Origin: Chamaelirium japonicum
Taxonomy: Eukaryota; Streptophyta; Magnoliopsida; Liliales; Melanthiaceae
DNA length: 64,000 nt
Direction: 5' to 3'
Assembly: GCA_947650365.1 (NCBI GenBank)
Contig: CANTAL010000004.1
Coordinates: 2,825,501-2,889,500 of the forward strand
Shown here: positions 47,210 to 59,340 of the stretch, one piece after another
How the letters are laid out: each line of letters opens with the position of its first letter
How positions within the stretch are numbered: the stretch's first letter is position 1
Position numbers and translations under genes: made by a program
The notes under the pieces: generated by a model
The model's database searches: none
The model's input: the letters and a program-made list of their open reading frames with translations, nothing else
Told to the model about the DNA's origin: nothing

Positions 47210-47345
47210 GTAACCAACGGGCTCTTAGCCTAGTGGTAATTCCTCTCTCCAATGTTGGACAGGGATCTTGATCGACTCTCAATATGTGGACACCATGGAG
47301 GAGTGAACTTTTCTATAAGGCTGTTGTGCCTTGTTCGTGCTTGCA
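47210..47345 (+). mobile_element. SINE-like tRNA-derived sequence
   Basis: GGGCTCTTAGCCTAGTGGTAA contains a good pol III A box (TAGCCTAGTGG). A degenerate B-box-like GGATCTTGATCGACTC follows about 40 bases later. No tRNA cloverleaf. I see no clear target duplication or poly(A)/T end, so this is tentative. Confidence 0.4.
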
Positions 47346-49130
47346 AATTGATCATGGCTGTTTATGTCATGTTCACGGGATTATGAATTAATAAATTGTT
47401 AGGTATTGGCCCTAAAAAGCCCGCAGACCAGGGGCACCCGAGCGCCGGTCTATGGGCGCCCGGGGGGCGATCCTGGCAGAAGACGGGCATCGATTTTCTA
47501 TACTAATGCCGGTTTTAGGTGCCCGTTCTCTCAGTTTTCTACGCGTGGGTTTTGGGTTGATGAGGCTACGGGTTGAGTTATTTTTGACCTAATTTTTAGG
47601 GGTTTTTTGGTTTCCTACTGCCACGTGTTTTCTCTTGGTAGATGGTTGAGAGAGTGGATTGAAGGACGAGGGGAGATGGGAGGCCCGGTCTAGGGTTTGC
47701 CGCAAGAAGAGGGAGGGAAGGAAGGAAGAAAGAAGATGGAGGAAAATAATACGGTGTGCGAATCATCTTCTTGGTTCTTTGGAGTCTTCATCGGATTCGA
47801 CTATGGGCATGGGTGGAGCCACATGAGTGCGAGGGGGGGGGGGGGGGTTGCCCCCCCCTGAAATTTGAAAAACCCCTATAAGTAGGATATAACCATATCA
47901 ATTCTTGATAGGTGGAATGCTGAACATGGGCAGCTGCCCCCTCTCGCGACATCATAGCCCTTTAAAGAAGTGCAACAAGGGGTTGACTCAGCCAAGAAAA
48001 ATACGTGTCATTATCCCCTTTATGGTGTGTGTCTCTTTTTGATACCCGGACCTTTAGGGGGTGTTTGGCATGTGGAACAGTTGTTCCGCTTAAACCTCAT
48101 TCGGAAGAGGGCATTCCCACTAATTACTATTTCTAACCTAAATTTAGGGCTCCACCCCTGACTACAGGCGCTTTCATCTCGTGGTGTATTCTCCGGTAAC
48201 TCTGAATCTCTCAGATGGGTCTTCTCTATTTCATGCATGTGTTCTGTGAGAGAAGATCAAGAAAGGGTTTGTGGAGGTCTGACAAACGGTGACCTACCGC
48301 ATGATGTCATTTCTCTATAGTGAAAATCTAATCATTAATTGCCGGATATTCTATGATTCGTATTGTTGTGTGATTGATTGCTTTGTATTCAATGTGCCAG
48401 TTATTCAGCCTGATCTTCATGGGTTTCTGGTTCCTCGATCCGTTGAACACGACGCTACCGGTTGCACCTGGCAGATCACTGCGGTGCGGGCGTGACTCGA
48501 CGGGGTCCGAGGTCGGTGCTCCTCCGACTCTCGGACGGGGGCATCGGGCCCAACATCAATTGTAGCTGCTACATCCCCCGTTTCAATATTCGGACCTCTT
48601 TGAGTTTGAGCCCTTCTTCTAGCGCCCGATCGTCTGACTGTCTGGCCAGTCCAAAAAATAAATTCATATAAATAGTAATAGAGTCAATGAATAGGGGCAT
48701 GTACGTCCAACTAATTCTATTTAAAGGTTAGAATGGATAACTAACCCAAATCTGCATAATATGGGTTTCAAGAATTCAAAATGAGACAAACACATGCCCA
48801 GGTCGGCACGACACTCTTTTGTTTTTTGAGGTGTTCTTTAATTCCTGTGACAGAACATGACATAGATTTTGGAGGCATTCTTTCCACCTTCACCAAGTTG
48901 GTCACTACACCTCTCAGCCCCTTGTGATGTTGGGCATTCTTTCCACCTTCACTAAGTTGGCCACTACACCTCGACCCATTGAGCTCTCAACAATGATGAT
49001 ACATATGAGGTTCCATAAAATTGATAAGGGCATCCAACTTAAAACTGAAAATTATCTAAGGAGAACCAAAGATAATGAACCCTAAGACAATAAGTTGAGC
49101 GGAAGGCTCGAGGTAATGGGAGAGCTGGTA
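47346..49130. other. Intergenic, simple repeats only
   Basis: Features seen: a G-run followed by a C-run at 47831-47857, and a 59-bp tandem duplication at about 48874-48990 (GGCATTCTTTCCACCTTCAC, with offset 59). The frames here are short and show no domain. Confidence 0.4.
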
Positions 49131-49139
49131 AAGAGACCG

Positions 49140-49481
49140 AGACCCATGTACACGACAGACTTAGGGTGCTTGGATAATAGTAGTCCAGTAGACCATGCCC
49201 CAAAGTACTCAGTTCTCGGCCACTACTAGTGTAGGCCGAAGGGTTACCAAGGAACCATGGACCAATAAGTGTACAAGTTACGACTACTCGTATTGCCCAA
49301 CGAGGCGTGCTCGGGTAAGGACTACACGAATACCCTGGGTATTACAAGGGAGAGGAGGAGAGAGACTAAGGTTTGGAGAGACCTCCTTGACATAAGACTA
49401 CCTCTCCTTATATAAGGAGAGAATACACACTATTACAATACCAATGCCAAAGTGGGACTAATAGTAACACTATATCTAACA
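49140..49481 (-). repeat. LTR remnant of another copia-like element
   Basis: On the minus strand TGTTAGATATAGTG follows a polypurine tract (GACGGGGGG, complement of 49482-49490), so the LTR starts at 49481 and runs left. It contains CCTTATATAAGG, a TATA-type palindrome, near 49408-49419. The far edge is not defined. Confidence 0.6.
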
Positions 49482-49490
49482 CCCCCCGTC

Positions 49491-50581
49491 AAACTGATGT
49501 AAGGTATAAACCAACATCAGTTTGCTTACTAAAAGAAAGAAAAAATACATCAAATATCTCATTTTTTATTTTGTAAAGTAAAGATAGAGCCAGATCGACC
49601 TATAAAGAAGTCATCCTGGGAACCCGATTGACCTGCAAGCATGACAACCGAGGGAGCCCGGCCAACTAGTAAGCAGGTCAACCAGAGAACTGACAATAAT
49701 CACTAAGGATCATAGAGGAGGAAACCGGCGGTGATGAAAGCCGACAATGAATGAGGCATAAAGGAAATATCGGCTAAGAGAGGTGTGGATGAGTGAGACC
49801 CCGTAGGAGACAAGCACTCGACACCTCCTAGGATATCTCAATTGTCACAGACGAAGGAAAGAGGATAGAGTTGTAGCCCTGATATGATCACATGACCAAG
49901 GAGAGAGAATCTAAGAACTGACACGTGTGACCAGAGAGAGGAGATCCGAGGGTCCGTGCAACTAAAGAGAAAGATGAGCCATAGCTCTGATAGGGTCTCC
50001 CAACCGGGAAGAAAGATTAGGATTTGAGAAATGGCCAAGAAGAGAGGCGTCAGAGGGAGAAATGCTTGATCGGAAGAAGGGAGAGGATCTCGATCGACAG
50101 GGGAGGTGCGGTATCAATCCCACTATGAAAGAAGCTTGATTAGAGGGAGAGAGAAAATATCAATCGATAAGGGAGGCGTGGTATCAATCCTGCTATGAGA
50201 GAAGCTCGATCAAAGGGAGAGAGAAGAACGTAGGACGCAGGCAGGCCGACAGAGCGTAGATACGGGATGAAGATGTCGTACTAATGCACATCGGTGCAAA
50301 AGAAGTACCAGAGTGTAGGGTACAGGCACAAAGTGCAGACAGTCCCAAAGGGAGGCACTGAGAGGAGAGGATGCAACAGAGGTAGCCAAAGGACTTCGAA
50401 GTTGCAGCTGGGAGAAGAACTTAACAGGCAGAGGATCAACGACAATAAGAAGAAGATGCGACCTTGCAGAGTACGATACGAAGATCTAGCAGGGGAGATA
50501 TCAGTCGAGCACAAAAGATAGCGTCAGAATGGTTGGACGTGGGAACGAGGAGGGATAGCATGTCCCTTACATTAGTTTTGA
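49491..50581 (-). mobile_element. Probable decayed internal sequence of the same element
   Basis: Lies on the internal side of the polypurine tract. It has no open frame and no motif I can name. A 70-bp tandem duplication lies at about 50090-50220 (GTATCAATCC at 50111 and 50181). Confidence 0.35.
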
Positions 50582-52592
50582 TGTGGTCTACAGCTCGTAA
50601 AACCCTAGTTTGACTATATATAATTGATAATTTAGTTAGGATTGTATTTAGGTACGTATTACTATACGTGTTCTGTTTCCAGAACTGAAGGAGCCATGGC
50701 TATATAGTATTCCATTTGAGTGGGAGACTCAGTAGATCGGTCCTATGATCCTAAATCATTCACAGCTCTGATTAGGGTTGGTCGCCCTATCAGGATAAGT
50801 TATTGGAATGATAAAGTATGAGTATCTCCACTATGGTCATAGGAACAGTGTCTGTGGCCGAACAGAACCAACTCGATACACAGATCGGTGAGCAGACACC
50901 AGTGCATACAACTATATTTTTGCTTAGAGCAATTGATCCTAAACCCTGAGGAATCATGATCAATGGACTAATCAGTTACGTATAACTTTGGTACATCAAC
51001 GTGTGAGGGATTTAACCATAACCTAATACCATGGTGTGATGGGTTATCAGACTGGCGTTGCATTGACACACCACTCCTATAGGCCATTCACATCCTTATC
51101 GGGAGGTACGTTTATTGGTCTAACATACACCATATTAAACCCAAGCTTGGTGGTCAGCAATGAAGCCGTTGACCAAATTCGGTTGCTTGGCCTAAGCGAG
51201 GTGCATTATGATTAGTCAACCTAGAAGGAACCTAGTCAGATGGTCACTCGAGTCTGATGGTACTCTCTACCACTCGAGTTGATACATGGCACCAATTGGA
51301 GGGATATCGAATTACCAACACTAAGCGGAGAGCAGAGGTATGCGAGAGAGTGCAGTAAGTTTAGGAGAATTGGAGTGCAGTCTGCGTCGCACTCTGGGTG
51401 GCCACACAAGTTAACTAGAGCCCAGAGGATTGACAGAGACACTTGGGTAGTCTGTCGATTGGGTCTAGTTGGAAGTCATGAATCATAGTCCCTAAAGGTT
51501 CCACCCTATCCACAATCGTTACAGATTTTTACTTTCTCATTGTCTCACAAACATAATAAGAGTTGTAGAGTTGATGACCTAACGGTCCTACGTTATATGA
51601 GTGCATCGTACTGGAGCATGGTAGTTATACAAGACTGAGTGTGATCACTAGGGAGCAATCTCAGAAGAGTGTAGAGACACATGATGTTGCCTCTATATCA
51701 TGTGGGGTCAGTTCCGTGTGTGTGCGTCGCACTAGAACACGATATGATAGTTTGGTGACTTTTACTAAGGGGCACTCCATGTTTTACTGAGGGCATTCTA
51801 GTAAATAGTAAAATCACTATTCACCACCGTATGGTGTGATGAGCATGTGTGAGTGCGGTGCCCTAGTTGCTAGGTCTCACTCAAGTGCACAAGAAATGGG
51901 CCATGCGTGCTCCGTCATGAGGTGAATGACTACTAGATGCATGGGGGGCATTTTGGTCTAACCAAAATATCTTGCATGCCCTAGATAGGTCGACCACCCT
52001 ATTAGGGTTAGCATGTGTAGCCGTCATCCCTATAATCAAGGGATAAGGGAGATTTAATAAATAAAATCTCCTCCCTTGATTATAGGATCCAGATAAGGCA
52101 ACGAGATAAGGGGGCGGTTTTTTAAAAATAGGAGAGAGAGAGAGGATCGGTTAGAGAGGGAGAGGATCGACCAAAAATAGGGGGGGCACTATTCCCGAGG
52201 CCTCCCTCATGGTTTTCCCGAGAAAAGGCCTATCCCCCCCCCCTCTTCCTCTCTTCTGTTGTTCTCACTCTCGGGTGCTCTTGGTGTGAAGAAGATATCT
52301 CTTTCTTATTTCTTCTACTCATGTTTGTCTATGAGATTGAGTGAAGGAGATCACTTGCACTCTGATCAGAGTGCAAGAGTCCGGATCGAGTTGCGAGATC
52401 GGGTGTACCCGAAAAAAAATCATCTCTCTTGCGTTAGGAAATTTCTCATGATTGCTGCCCAGATTTTATCTTGAAGATCTGCTTTGTTTTGATCATTGCG
52501 GAGTTCTAGGAGTCTTAAGTAACCTCAATCTAGATATTACATCTCCGTCTTGAAGTTCTCTTTCCATCAGTTTAAGTTTTAATCCAATCCAA
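50582..52592 (+). repeat. Diverged solo LTR of the E1/C2 lineage
   Basis: Follows the E1 LTR in order: TGTGGTCTACAGCTCGT start, GTGGGAGACTCAGTAGA (E1 7474), CATTCACATCC, TCTGATGGTACTCTC..CCACTCGAGT, CGCACTCTGGGTGG, and AAGGTTCCACCCT. It is similar in length (about 2.0 kb) and ends near TCCAATCCAAC. No gag-pol follows. Contains an inverted repeat at about 52027-52086. Confidence 0.7.
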
Positions 52593-53307
52593 CTTCGGTT
52601 ATGGCCATCGCATCAAAACGTTTTCATGCAGATCCGAATTCGTGGCCATCAGCAAAGAAGAAACTTGAAATGGTGAAACAACCCGCAAGTAGGTATAAAC
52701 CCTAAGCTCTTAGATTTATCATCGTACATGTATCATTGCTAGATTGTTCACTTCGGTAGATGTCTCTAGGGATTTGATTCCTGTTAGATTCATCTTTTGC
52801 GCAAATGATCTATTTAGATGAAAATTTTTAAATGTATCGCACACCAAATCGATCCATGAGATCGATTCTTTCTTCCGCAAGGTGACACATTGAGACATAC
52901 TCACAAGGTGACACATAGGGACACATTCGGCAAGCTGTTTTGCTTCTTTGACCGATGCCATGGGTAGTGGGGTTCGGTAGCCAACCCCCATGGTGATGTT
53001 GTCGTCAACCAGAGAAAGAAAAGAGGGACAATCAGATCCCAGGTGGGAGACGAAGTTCCCACTCCTGGAGGGGATCTCTCAAGGGGTAGGATCCAAGCAT
53101 CGCACGGGCGTTCGGATCTGGAGAGCAGGCGACTGCCGGGTCGGACACACGGACTGCGACGTCGGTGTGTGTGCGCGAGTAGGTGACCTCCGTGGGCGGA
53201 GATCTCCCTTTTACAAACAATCAAACTGCTTAATTTTCTCCTATGTATTAGGGAACGGTCCAGAACCCCCACGTAGCATCCAAAGCAAAAACAATATGGT
53301 CAAAAAT

Positions 53308-53308
<1 letters not shown>
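52593..53308. other. Intergenic, no feature recognised
   Basis: Short frames on both strands without recognisable motifs. Confidence 0.35.
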
Positions 53309-53372
<64 letters not shown>

Positions 53373-53381
53373 GGGGGGGGC
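53309..53381. repeat. Compound microsatellite (TG)n(GA)n followed by a G-run
   Basis: About 11 TG, then about 15 GA, then about 19 G on the + strand. It is prone to length change and to sequencing error. Confidence 0.95.
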
Positions 53382-54716
53382 TTGAATAGTAAAGTTAAGG
53401 GAAAGAGAGGGGGAGGAGGTGACTCAAAAGAAAACATGTGCTAGTTTTTTTCATAAAGTGTTCCAAGAGAAAGAGAAGCAAGGGGACCACATGATAATTG
53501 AGAGGCTTTTGCCTCCAGCTGATGGCAACAGAGTAGAAGAAGGTCGGCAACGATTTCATGATAGACAATGGAGTCAATGGGTGGCCGATCCGTACAAGAA
53601 AAAATGGCAAATAGTTGGTGTCAAACTATCTTTAGATCCCAAAGGCAACATCTTTGCCCTTTGAATCATGTGCCACTCTTTTGAACTTGCAACAATGTGA
53701 AGGAAACCTAAGAATAATCTGATATGCTTATGGTTGGAGCCCTTTTGTGTGTGGGCCCTCATCGGTTATCGGATGCGAATAAGTCAGGCTAGACCCGGAT
53801 CCCGGTCAACATGGGTTTATCCAAACCAGGCTTGGATAATTTGAAGGGTGTTAATATTTGCACCGCAATATTTTTTAAGTACAACCATCCTTTAGCAACA
53901 AAAAAAGAAAAAGTTTGACATAAGTCCTTTTTGAGGGATGACTCTTAGTTGCAAGACACGTTAATTTCGATATATGTACCTCAAGTCCCTCCCGAAATAG
54001 CACGTACTGCAGCAAGTACCGCACCCTTCTTTTACCCCCTCAATGATAAAATTACCCCTCCAGCAAAGAGTATACATTTATCTTCTGAAAGAGTATACAA
54101 TCGCCGGTTGACACAGTGCATGTCAACCTGGCGAATGTATATTTTTTTTTTCTGAAGACAAATATATACTATTTCTACAGTGGCTTCAGTGTAGCAACGC
54201 GGTGAATGATTATTTTTTCTGAAGATAAAATATAAGGACCTTAATTAATATAACAAATTATGGTGTTCTGTGGCTATCATTGCAAAATAGTTAAGGATCC
54301 GGACCTAATTAGCCGTAAAAAAACCCCACCCATTTACTCATTCCTCCCCCCCTCTCCTTCCTTCTCGCCGAAGCCATAGCCCACCGTGTTGGTGGCTACC
54401 GGCCTAGCCGAATTCGTCGGCAGCGGGTAGCAGTCTACATGGCATGAAACGCTCGATTTGGCTATTGGCCGATTTCGTAGGCGGCGGGTTTAAGAATCGA
54501 GCCTAGCTAGATCAAACAATTTAAACTGTTCGATGTACCCCACATTCAATCTAAATTACTATTTTGGACCCATCCTAACCCGTTTATTAGATGTGTTTGG
54601 ATTGTTTTCAGCCCATTATATAGCTAGGGTTGCAGATGGGTCGGACTCCCCAAGCTCGGGCCCTGCTTGAACTTGCAAATGTACACCAAAGCCTGGCCCG
54701 GTTCCAAAGCAAAGAT
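53382..54716. other. Intergenic, no supportable gene
   Basis: A + strand frame at 53419-53664 of 81 codons shows no known domain and no homology I recognise. The rest is AT-rich with frequent stops. Confidence 0.35.
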
Positions 54717-54719
54717 TTA

Positions 54720-55148
54720 GAGCATGTACAGCGGCCTCCTCAAATGAGCCGGTCCTACCACCATTGAGGAGAATCCGAAAAAAATGGCTGCCAGCGGACT
54801 CCTCAATAGTGAAGTCATACGGTGGCCCCCACCCCAACGCCTCAACGTCCTCCTCAACACTGGTGAGGAAAAATTCTCCTCAATGTCAAAATGTCCATAC
54901 GAGTGTGACTTCGCGCTTTAAATCTCAGCCGTACGATGACAATTGTGCGGTTCAAATGAGGATGATTGTCATTGTTATGATATAATTAAAAATTAGCAGG
55001 TCATCTACCTCCCCTCCTTAAAGATAATTTAGAGGAGACTGCTGGAGACACCCATCTACCTCCCCTCCTCAAAGATGATGTGGCATAAAATTTCTCCTGA
55101 ACTGTGCTTTTGAGGAGGCCAATTTTGAGGAGGCCGCTATACATGCTC
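54720..55148. mobile_element. Tourist-like (PIF/Harbinger) MITE, 429 bp
   Basis: Terminal inverted repeats of about 24 bp: GAGCATGTACAGCGGCCTCC on the left, GAGCATGTATAGCGGCCTCC on the complement of the right. Both are flanked by TTA (54717-54719 and 55149-55151), the PIF/Harbinger target duplication. The right end has the CCTCCTCAAAA motif twice. No coding capacity. Confidence 0.88.
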
Positions 55149-55429
55149 TTAGGTCTTGGCCCGAGCTTGTTACAAAATATTTTATGAAGCTTGATCCTAA
55201 ACCTGACGTGAGTCAAGCTCGAACATTTTACACGGTCCAGGACTAAGGGTGTGTTCAGCATGAGTTTTGAAATTTCAGGTTTTGATTTTGGATTACCATA
55301 AGCTAGATTTGTTCAGAACCAGTTTTAGCTTATTCAGAATCAGTTCTATAATTATCTAATTAGAGTATTTGGCAATAAAACTGGTTTTCAGCCCAAAACC
55401 AGATTTGTAGTTATTTTTTCCATTTAAAG

Positions 55430-56109
55430 CATTTTCTTTCTATAACATTATCTCTATAGTATGCTCTCTCTACTACATTTTCTTTCTATAACACTATATA
55501 TAGTATTTCTTTTTCTGCAACATTGTTTATATGATATTTTGTCCATCTATATTCTATCTCTAAAATACTTTCTATATAGCATTTTATCTCTCTACATATA
55601 TTTTCTCTCTACAACATTTCTATAGCATTTTTCTTTCTATAACATTGTTTATTTAATATTCTCTCAACATATATTCTCTATCAACAATATTATCTTTCTA
55701 GTATTTTCTCTCTATATAATATTATATATAAAATTCCTTTTGCTTGATATCCTCACATTTCAAAACCCGCCGGGTCATAAGAGAAGGTCTACCATAGGGT
55801 ATATGTCAACAATATTATCTTTCTGCCACTTTGGTAGCACTGCAGCTGCTGCTACAGCGACTCCAGCATCTTCTACTGCTACCACTGCACCGTATTATTT
55901 ATGTATTATTCTCTACCTATATTCTCTCTGTAATGTTTCTATCTAGAGTATTTTCTTTGTCTATAATATTTCTGTCTATAATATTTTCTCTATATTGTAA
56001 TTTTTTCATCTACAACATTCTCTCTACGATATTCTCTCTTTGTACAACAATATATATGTATTATTCTCTTTACCCATATTCTCTCTCTGTTATATGTCAC
56101 TCTCTAAAG

Positions 56110-56161
<52 letters not shown>

Positions 56162-56280
56162 AGTATTTCCTCTCTACAACGTATTCTCCTAACCATAGCT
56201 TCTCTCTACAACATTCTCTATATAACATTTCTCTATATAATGTATATTCTCTCTCTATAACATTCTCTCTACTTAATATA
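55430..56280. repeat. Pyrimidine-rich degenerate repeats with (CT)n
   Basis: Variants of TCTCTATAACATT/TCTCTACAACATT repeat throughout, with a pure (CT)n run at about 56111-56159. The 150-codon frame at 55831-56283 is an artefact of this composition. The 280 bp on its left shows nothing recognisable. Confidence 0.85.
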
Positions 56281-57245
56281 TAGGAAGAAAAAGATATTCA
56301 AATTGCTGGCTGGTGTGCCTGAAGCCCTCTTCACATTCCCGTGCTAACTGCTAGTCATCACCACCACCACCATAGAATTGCATCCCATTGAGATGGATAA
56401 GCAAAACTCTAATCAAGAAGGCCCTTTCTAAAAAGATCATTAAATATTTATGGTACCTGACAACCACCCTCTCAAGATTAGTGCCAAAAAAATCCGAGAT
56501 TAGACAAGAGGCCTAACAAGAAACCTAGAAGGCTAATTGGTGGGTAGAGAGAACCCCTTATCGGTTGTACAGATTAAGTTCATGCAATCAGTTCCTTATA
56601 ATACGTAATATGAAGAAGGTAGAAGACACTGATTTAATATAAGAATTTGCATTCATCATCGTAACACAAATTACAAGTGGTCTAACTCCATCTAAAAATA
56701 TTAGATGTTTTGTTTAAGCCTTACCAGCCTAACAATTAATCCTTAATTAAATTTAAAATAATTTCTATAATTTGTTATCCAACTCAATCCAATAAAAAAT
56801 GAACCCTCAAACTATGCAACTTTGGTCCCTGAACTCAATCCAATAATTTGTTATCCAATAAAATGAACCCTCAATCCAATAATTTGTTATCCAACTCAAT
56901 CCAATAAAAAATGTTTTGTTCCACATTGGTCCCTGAACTTTTTTTTGATCAAATAAACCCTCAAACTATGCAACTTTAACAAGTTGACCCCTTCGTTTAT
57001 TGTTCATCATCAGATTTGACGAAAATAGATGACGTGGCAATCTTGAAATTCCTGAGACTTGAAGACATTGTTGACGAGTTTTTGATAATAAGTCAAGATC
57101 CAGATGAACTTTGTGAGCCCTTTACTGATGGAATCAATAACCATGAAAGCTCTAATTGCTTCATTGAGGTCACTAATCAACATTTGACCCCAACAGAATG
57201 GTCACACACACTTAACCAAGAATTGTACAATAAGTACCTTCTTTA
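56281..57245. repeat. AT-rich intergenic with short direct repeats
   Basis: Repeats of CAATCCAATAATTTGTTATCC and TTTGGTCCCTGAACT at 56770-56950. No gene is supported. A 77-codon frame at 57016-57249 has no recognisable domain. Confidence 0.5.
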
Positions 57246-58676
57246 TTAACATTTTAATTGTAAATCGCATGAAAGTGTTCTATGAACACCTGGAGAATTG
57301 ATCGAAGTTTTGGTGAAGTAAACAAATTCTCTACAAGCGCTCAATAAGTTCGCATACACCGTATGTGGCTGACTACCTTCCTCAATACGGCTGCTCAGCT
57401 CGCAGGCCAACCTGAGAATCGTATCCTTTTTAAGTCGATTGGCATTGCTTTTGACCAAGCTAAACCATGACTTCTCGGAGAAAGCTTGCAACTCGATCTT
57501 CTGATGGATGCCGATGCACGAAATGGCGGCCAGATGGTCGTCCTCCTCCAATTTCATGCAGAATCTTTCCTTAATGATAGGAGGTGGTGGGACCCGACCG
57601 GAACGAATCAAGTGCTCCCATGTTGCCTCCAGCACCTGCCCCTGTATGGTGATCCCCAGCCTTTGAATGAGAGCTTTCACAATTATAAAATTTCCAACAA
57701 TAGTTTCTAACTTGGTCAAGTGAAATCAAAAGTTCGGTAAATGAAATCAACCTTCTATATCTTATGTATAGATTCATTTCAAGTCAATTCAGAATCCTAT
57801 CCATGAGAGTGACATTATGAAGTTCAGACCATAAGTGGAGAAAAAGGTTCAAGACCAGTCAGTTAAAAGAGCTCACGAAATCATCAAGAACTGTGGATGA
57901 TTAAATAGTTTACTTTATGAGAAATTTGGAAAAACAGGAGTTCAGAGGGAAAAGGTGGGTATCATGGTCGAAAGTGTTTGATAAATTTGTATACACTATT
58001 CTCCTGTACATGAGCCGCACATGAGGCAAGTCTTGTATGTCTATGGCACAATGGCCTCTAATGAGAATACAATTTATTCTCCCCAAACCCTAGCCTCTCT
58101 CTTGCTCTAGGGTTGTAGCATGGTATCAGAGCATGTTACTAATAAAATGTTGTGATCAAGACTCATTCAGACTTCATATGTGAAAAGGGTGGAGTTGTTT
58201 GCTATTAAGTACTGATGCCAACTAAAATCAGATATGGTGGTTACCTTCCCAGCCCTAAAAGCATCAAGTATCATCCGCAGGTGCCTTTTCACGTCGAAGT
58301 GGAAACCATGATGTAGCATTTGCCGATATGCATCCTCAAAACCATCCCAATTATTTACCGCAACGTATGCTTCCATCATCGTATTGAACGTATACTTGTC
58401 GGGAATCACCTTCTGACTCAAAGCAGCTTTGCTCTCGATGCGGTGACTACCATCCAATATCTCGTTAAACAGCTCCTTTGCTTCTTCAAACCTTCCATGA
58501 TCTAGATATGATTTGAGCATGATATTACAGGTCACCGTGTTTGGTGAGCAGAATCTTCGCATCTGATTGAAGATATAAGCAGCGTTTTCAATGCTTCCAG
58601 AGTCCAGACAAGCCTGAATCAGTCCAGTGTATGTGACGACCAAAGGCTTCTTTGCAACCTTGCATATCTTGTCGAT
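57246..58676 (-). CDS. Pentatricopeptide-repeat (PPR) protein, C-terminal exons
   Basis: Two minus-strand exons: 58676-58245 (acceptor TTTGCAG, donor AAG|GTAACC) and probably 57641-57246 (acceptor CATACAG). Joined in phase 0 they give 275 residues plus stop. The first exon has about three PPR motifs: VTYTGLIQACLDSGSIENAA, then TCNIMLKSYLDHGRFEEAKE and YTFNTMMEAYVAVNNWDGFE. The second exon is non-PPR (LEATWEHLIRSGRVPPPPII, then LACELSSRIEEGS). PPR proteins bind organelle RNA and act in editing, splicing or stability. The C-terminal region suggests the chloroplast DG1/EMB-type group, but that is a guess from memory. The upstream exons are not in the window, so the gene is either 5'-truncated or continues beyond 64000 across the repeats. 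The 0.6-kb intron holds an LTR remnant. An alternative acceptor at 57709 fails because it shifts the frame. Confidence 0.75.
57962..58125 (+). repeat. LTR end and primer binding site inside the PPR intron
   Basis: CTCTAGGGTTGTAGCA is followed by TGGTATCAGAGC (about 58112-58123), the iMet primer binding site arrangement of copia elements. The preceding sequence (GTACATGAGCCGC..AATTTATTCTCC) looks like an LTR. No gag-pol follows within the intron, so it is a miniature or truncated element. Confidence 0.6.
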
Positions 58677-59340
58677 CTGCAAAGAAAATTCTCACTTGTC
58701 AATTACATCATTTTAATATTCTTCAATGCAACCACAAGGTCAAGAATGTATTAATCTAAATCAGTAACCTCACTCTTGATAAATGTAATAGCACTACACA
58801 GGACTAAGGCATGACAATAGGATGACCTCAAACTCAAAAGATTGTATATAAGCCGAGTCCAAGTGCTAAGAGATACAGTTGGATATTCTAATATATCGTC
58901 TGTGTACATTTATTACTGAATCATGTGATATATGAACATGTTATGTGGCAGAGTATATTATGGCATTTGCATATACTGGCCAATTTCTCTCGATAATAAA
59001 ATATTACATCTTACCCCATCCATGCAGCACACGGAATCACCGGCATGGACAACTTGTGACAATTTAAACAAGACTCTTGGTAGGAAATCGGCCCACCAAT
59101 GTATAAACTCCACTTGTGGGAGTCGTCATCCAAAAAACTGCCCCCACAATCTGGCGTCGTCTGTGGAAACTTTTCAAACAAAGGTTATCCTGACCCTGAC
59201 CTATGAAGAAAAAGTCATCAAAGCCACGTGGAACAACGCACTCACCGGTTTCCTATGTCCACATTGGATATTGTCCATTTTTTGTAGACCAGTAACCTGA
59301 ATGGCAGCTTGATCTACAAATGCTCTATCGAAACAACATA
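58677..59340. other. Sequence upstream of the PPR exon, no further exon recognised
   Basis: Probably intron of the PPR gene. A + strand frame at 58932-59300 has no PPR or other motif. Confidence 0.4.

Noticed and set aside
47210..47345. Functional tRNA gene
   Set aside because: An A box is present, but no acceptor stem, anticodon arm or proper B box can be folded; SINE-like origin is more likely.
55831..56283. 150-codon Ser/Leu-rich frame
   Set aside because: Translation of a CT-rich degenerate repeat.
57641..57719. Exon start at the GTTAG acceptor (57709) for the last PPR exon
   Set aside because: It does not match the phase of the upstream donor at 58245 and leads quickly to a stop; the CATACAG acceptor at 57641 restores phase 0.
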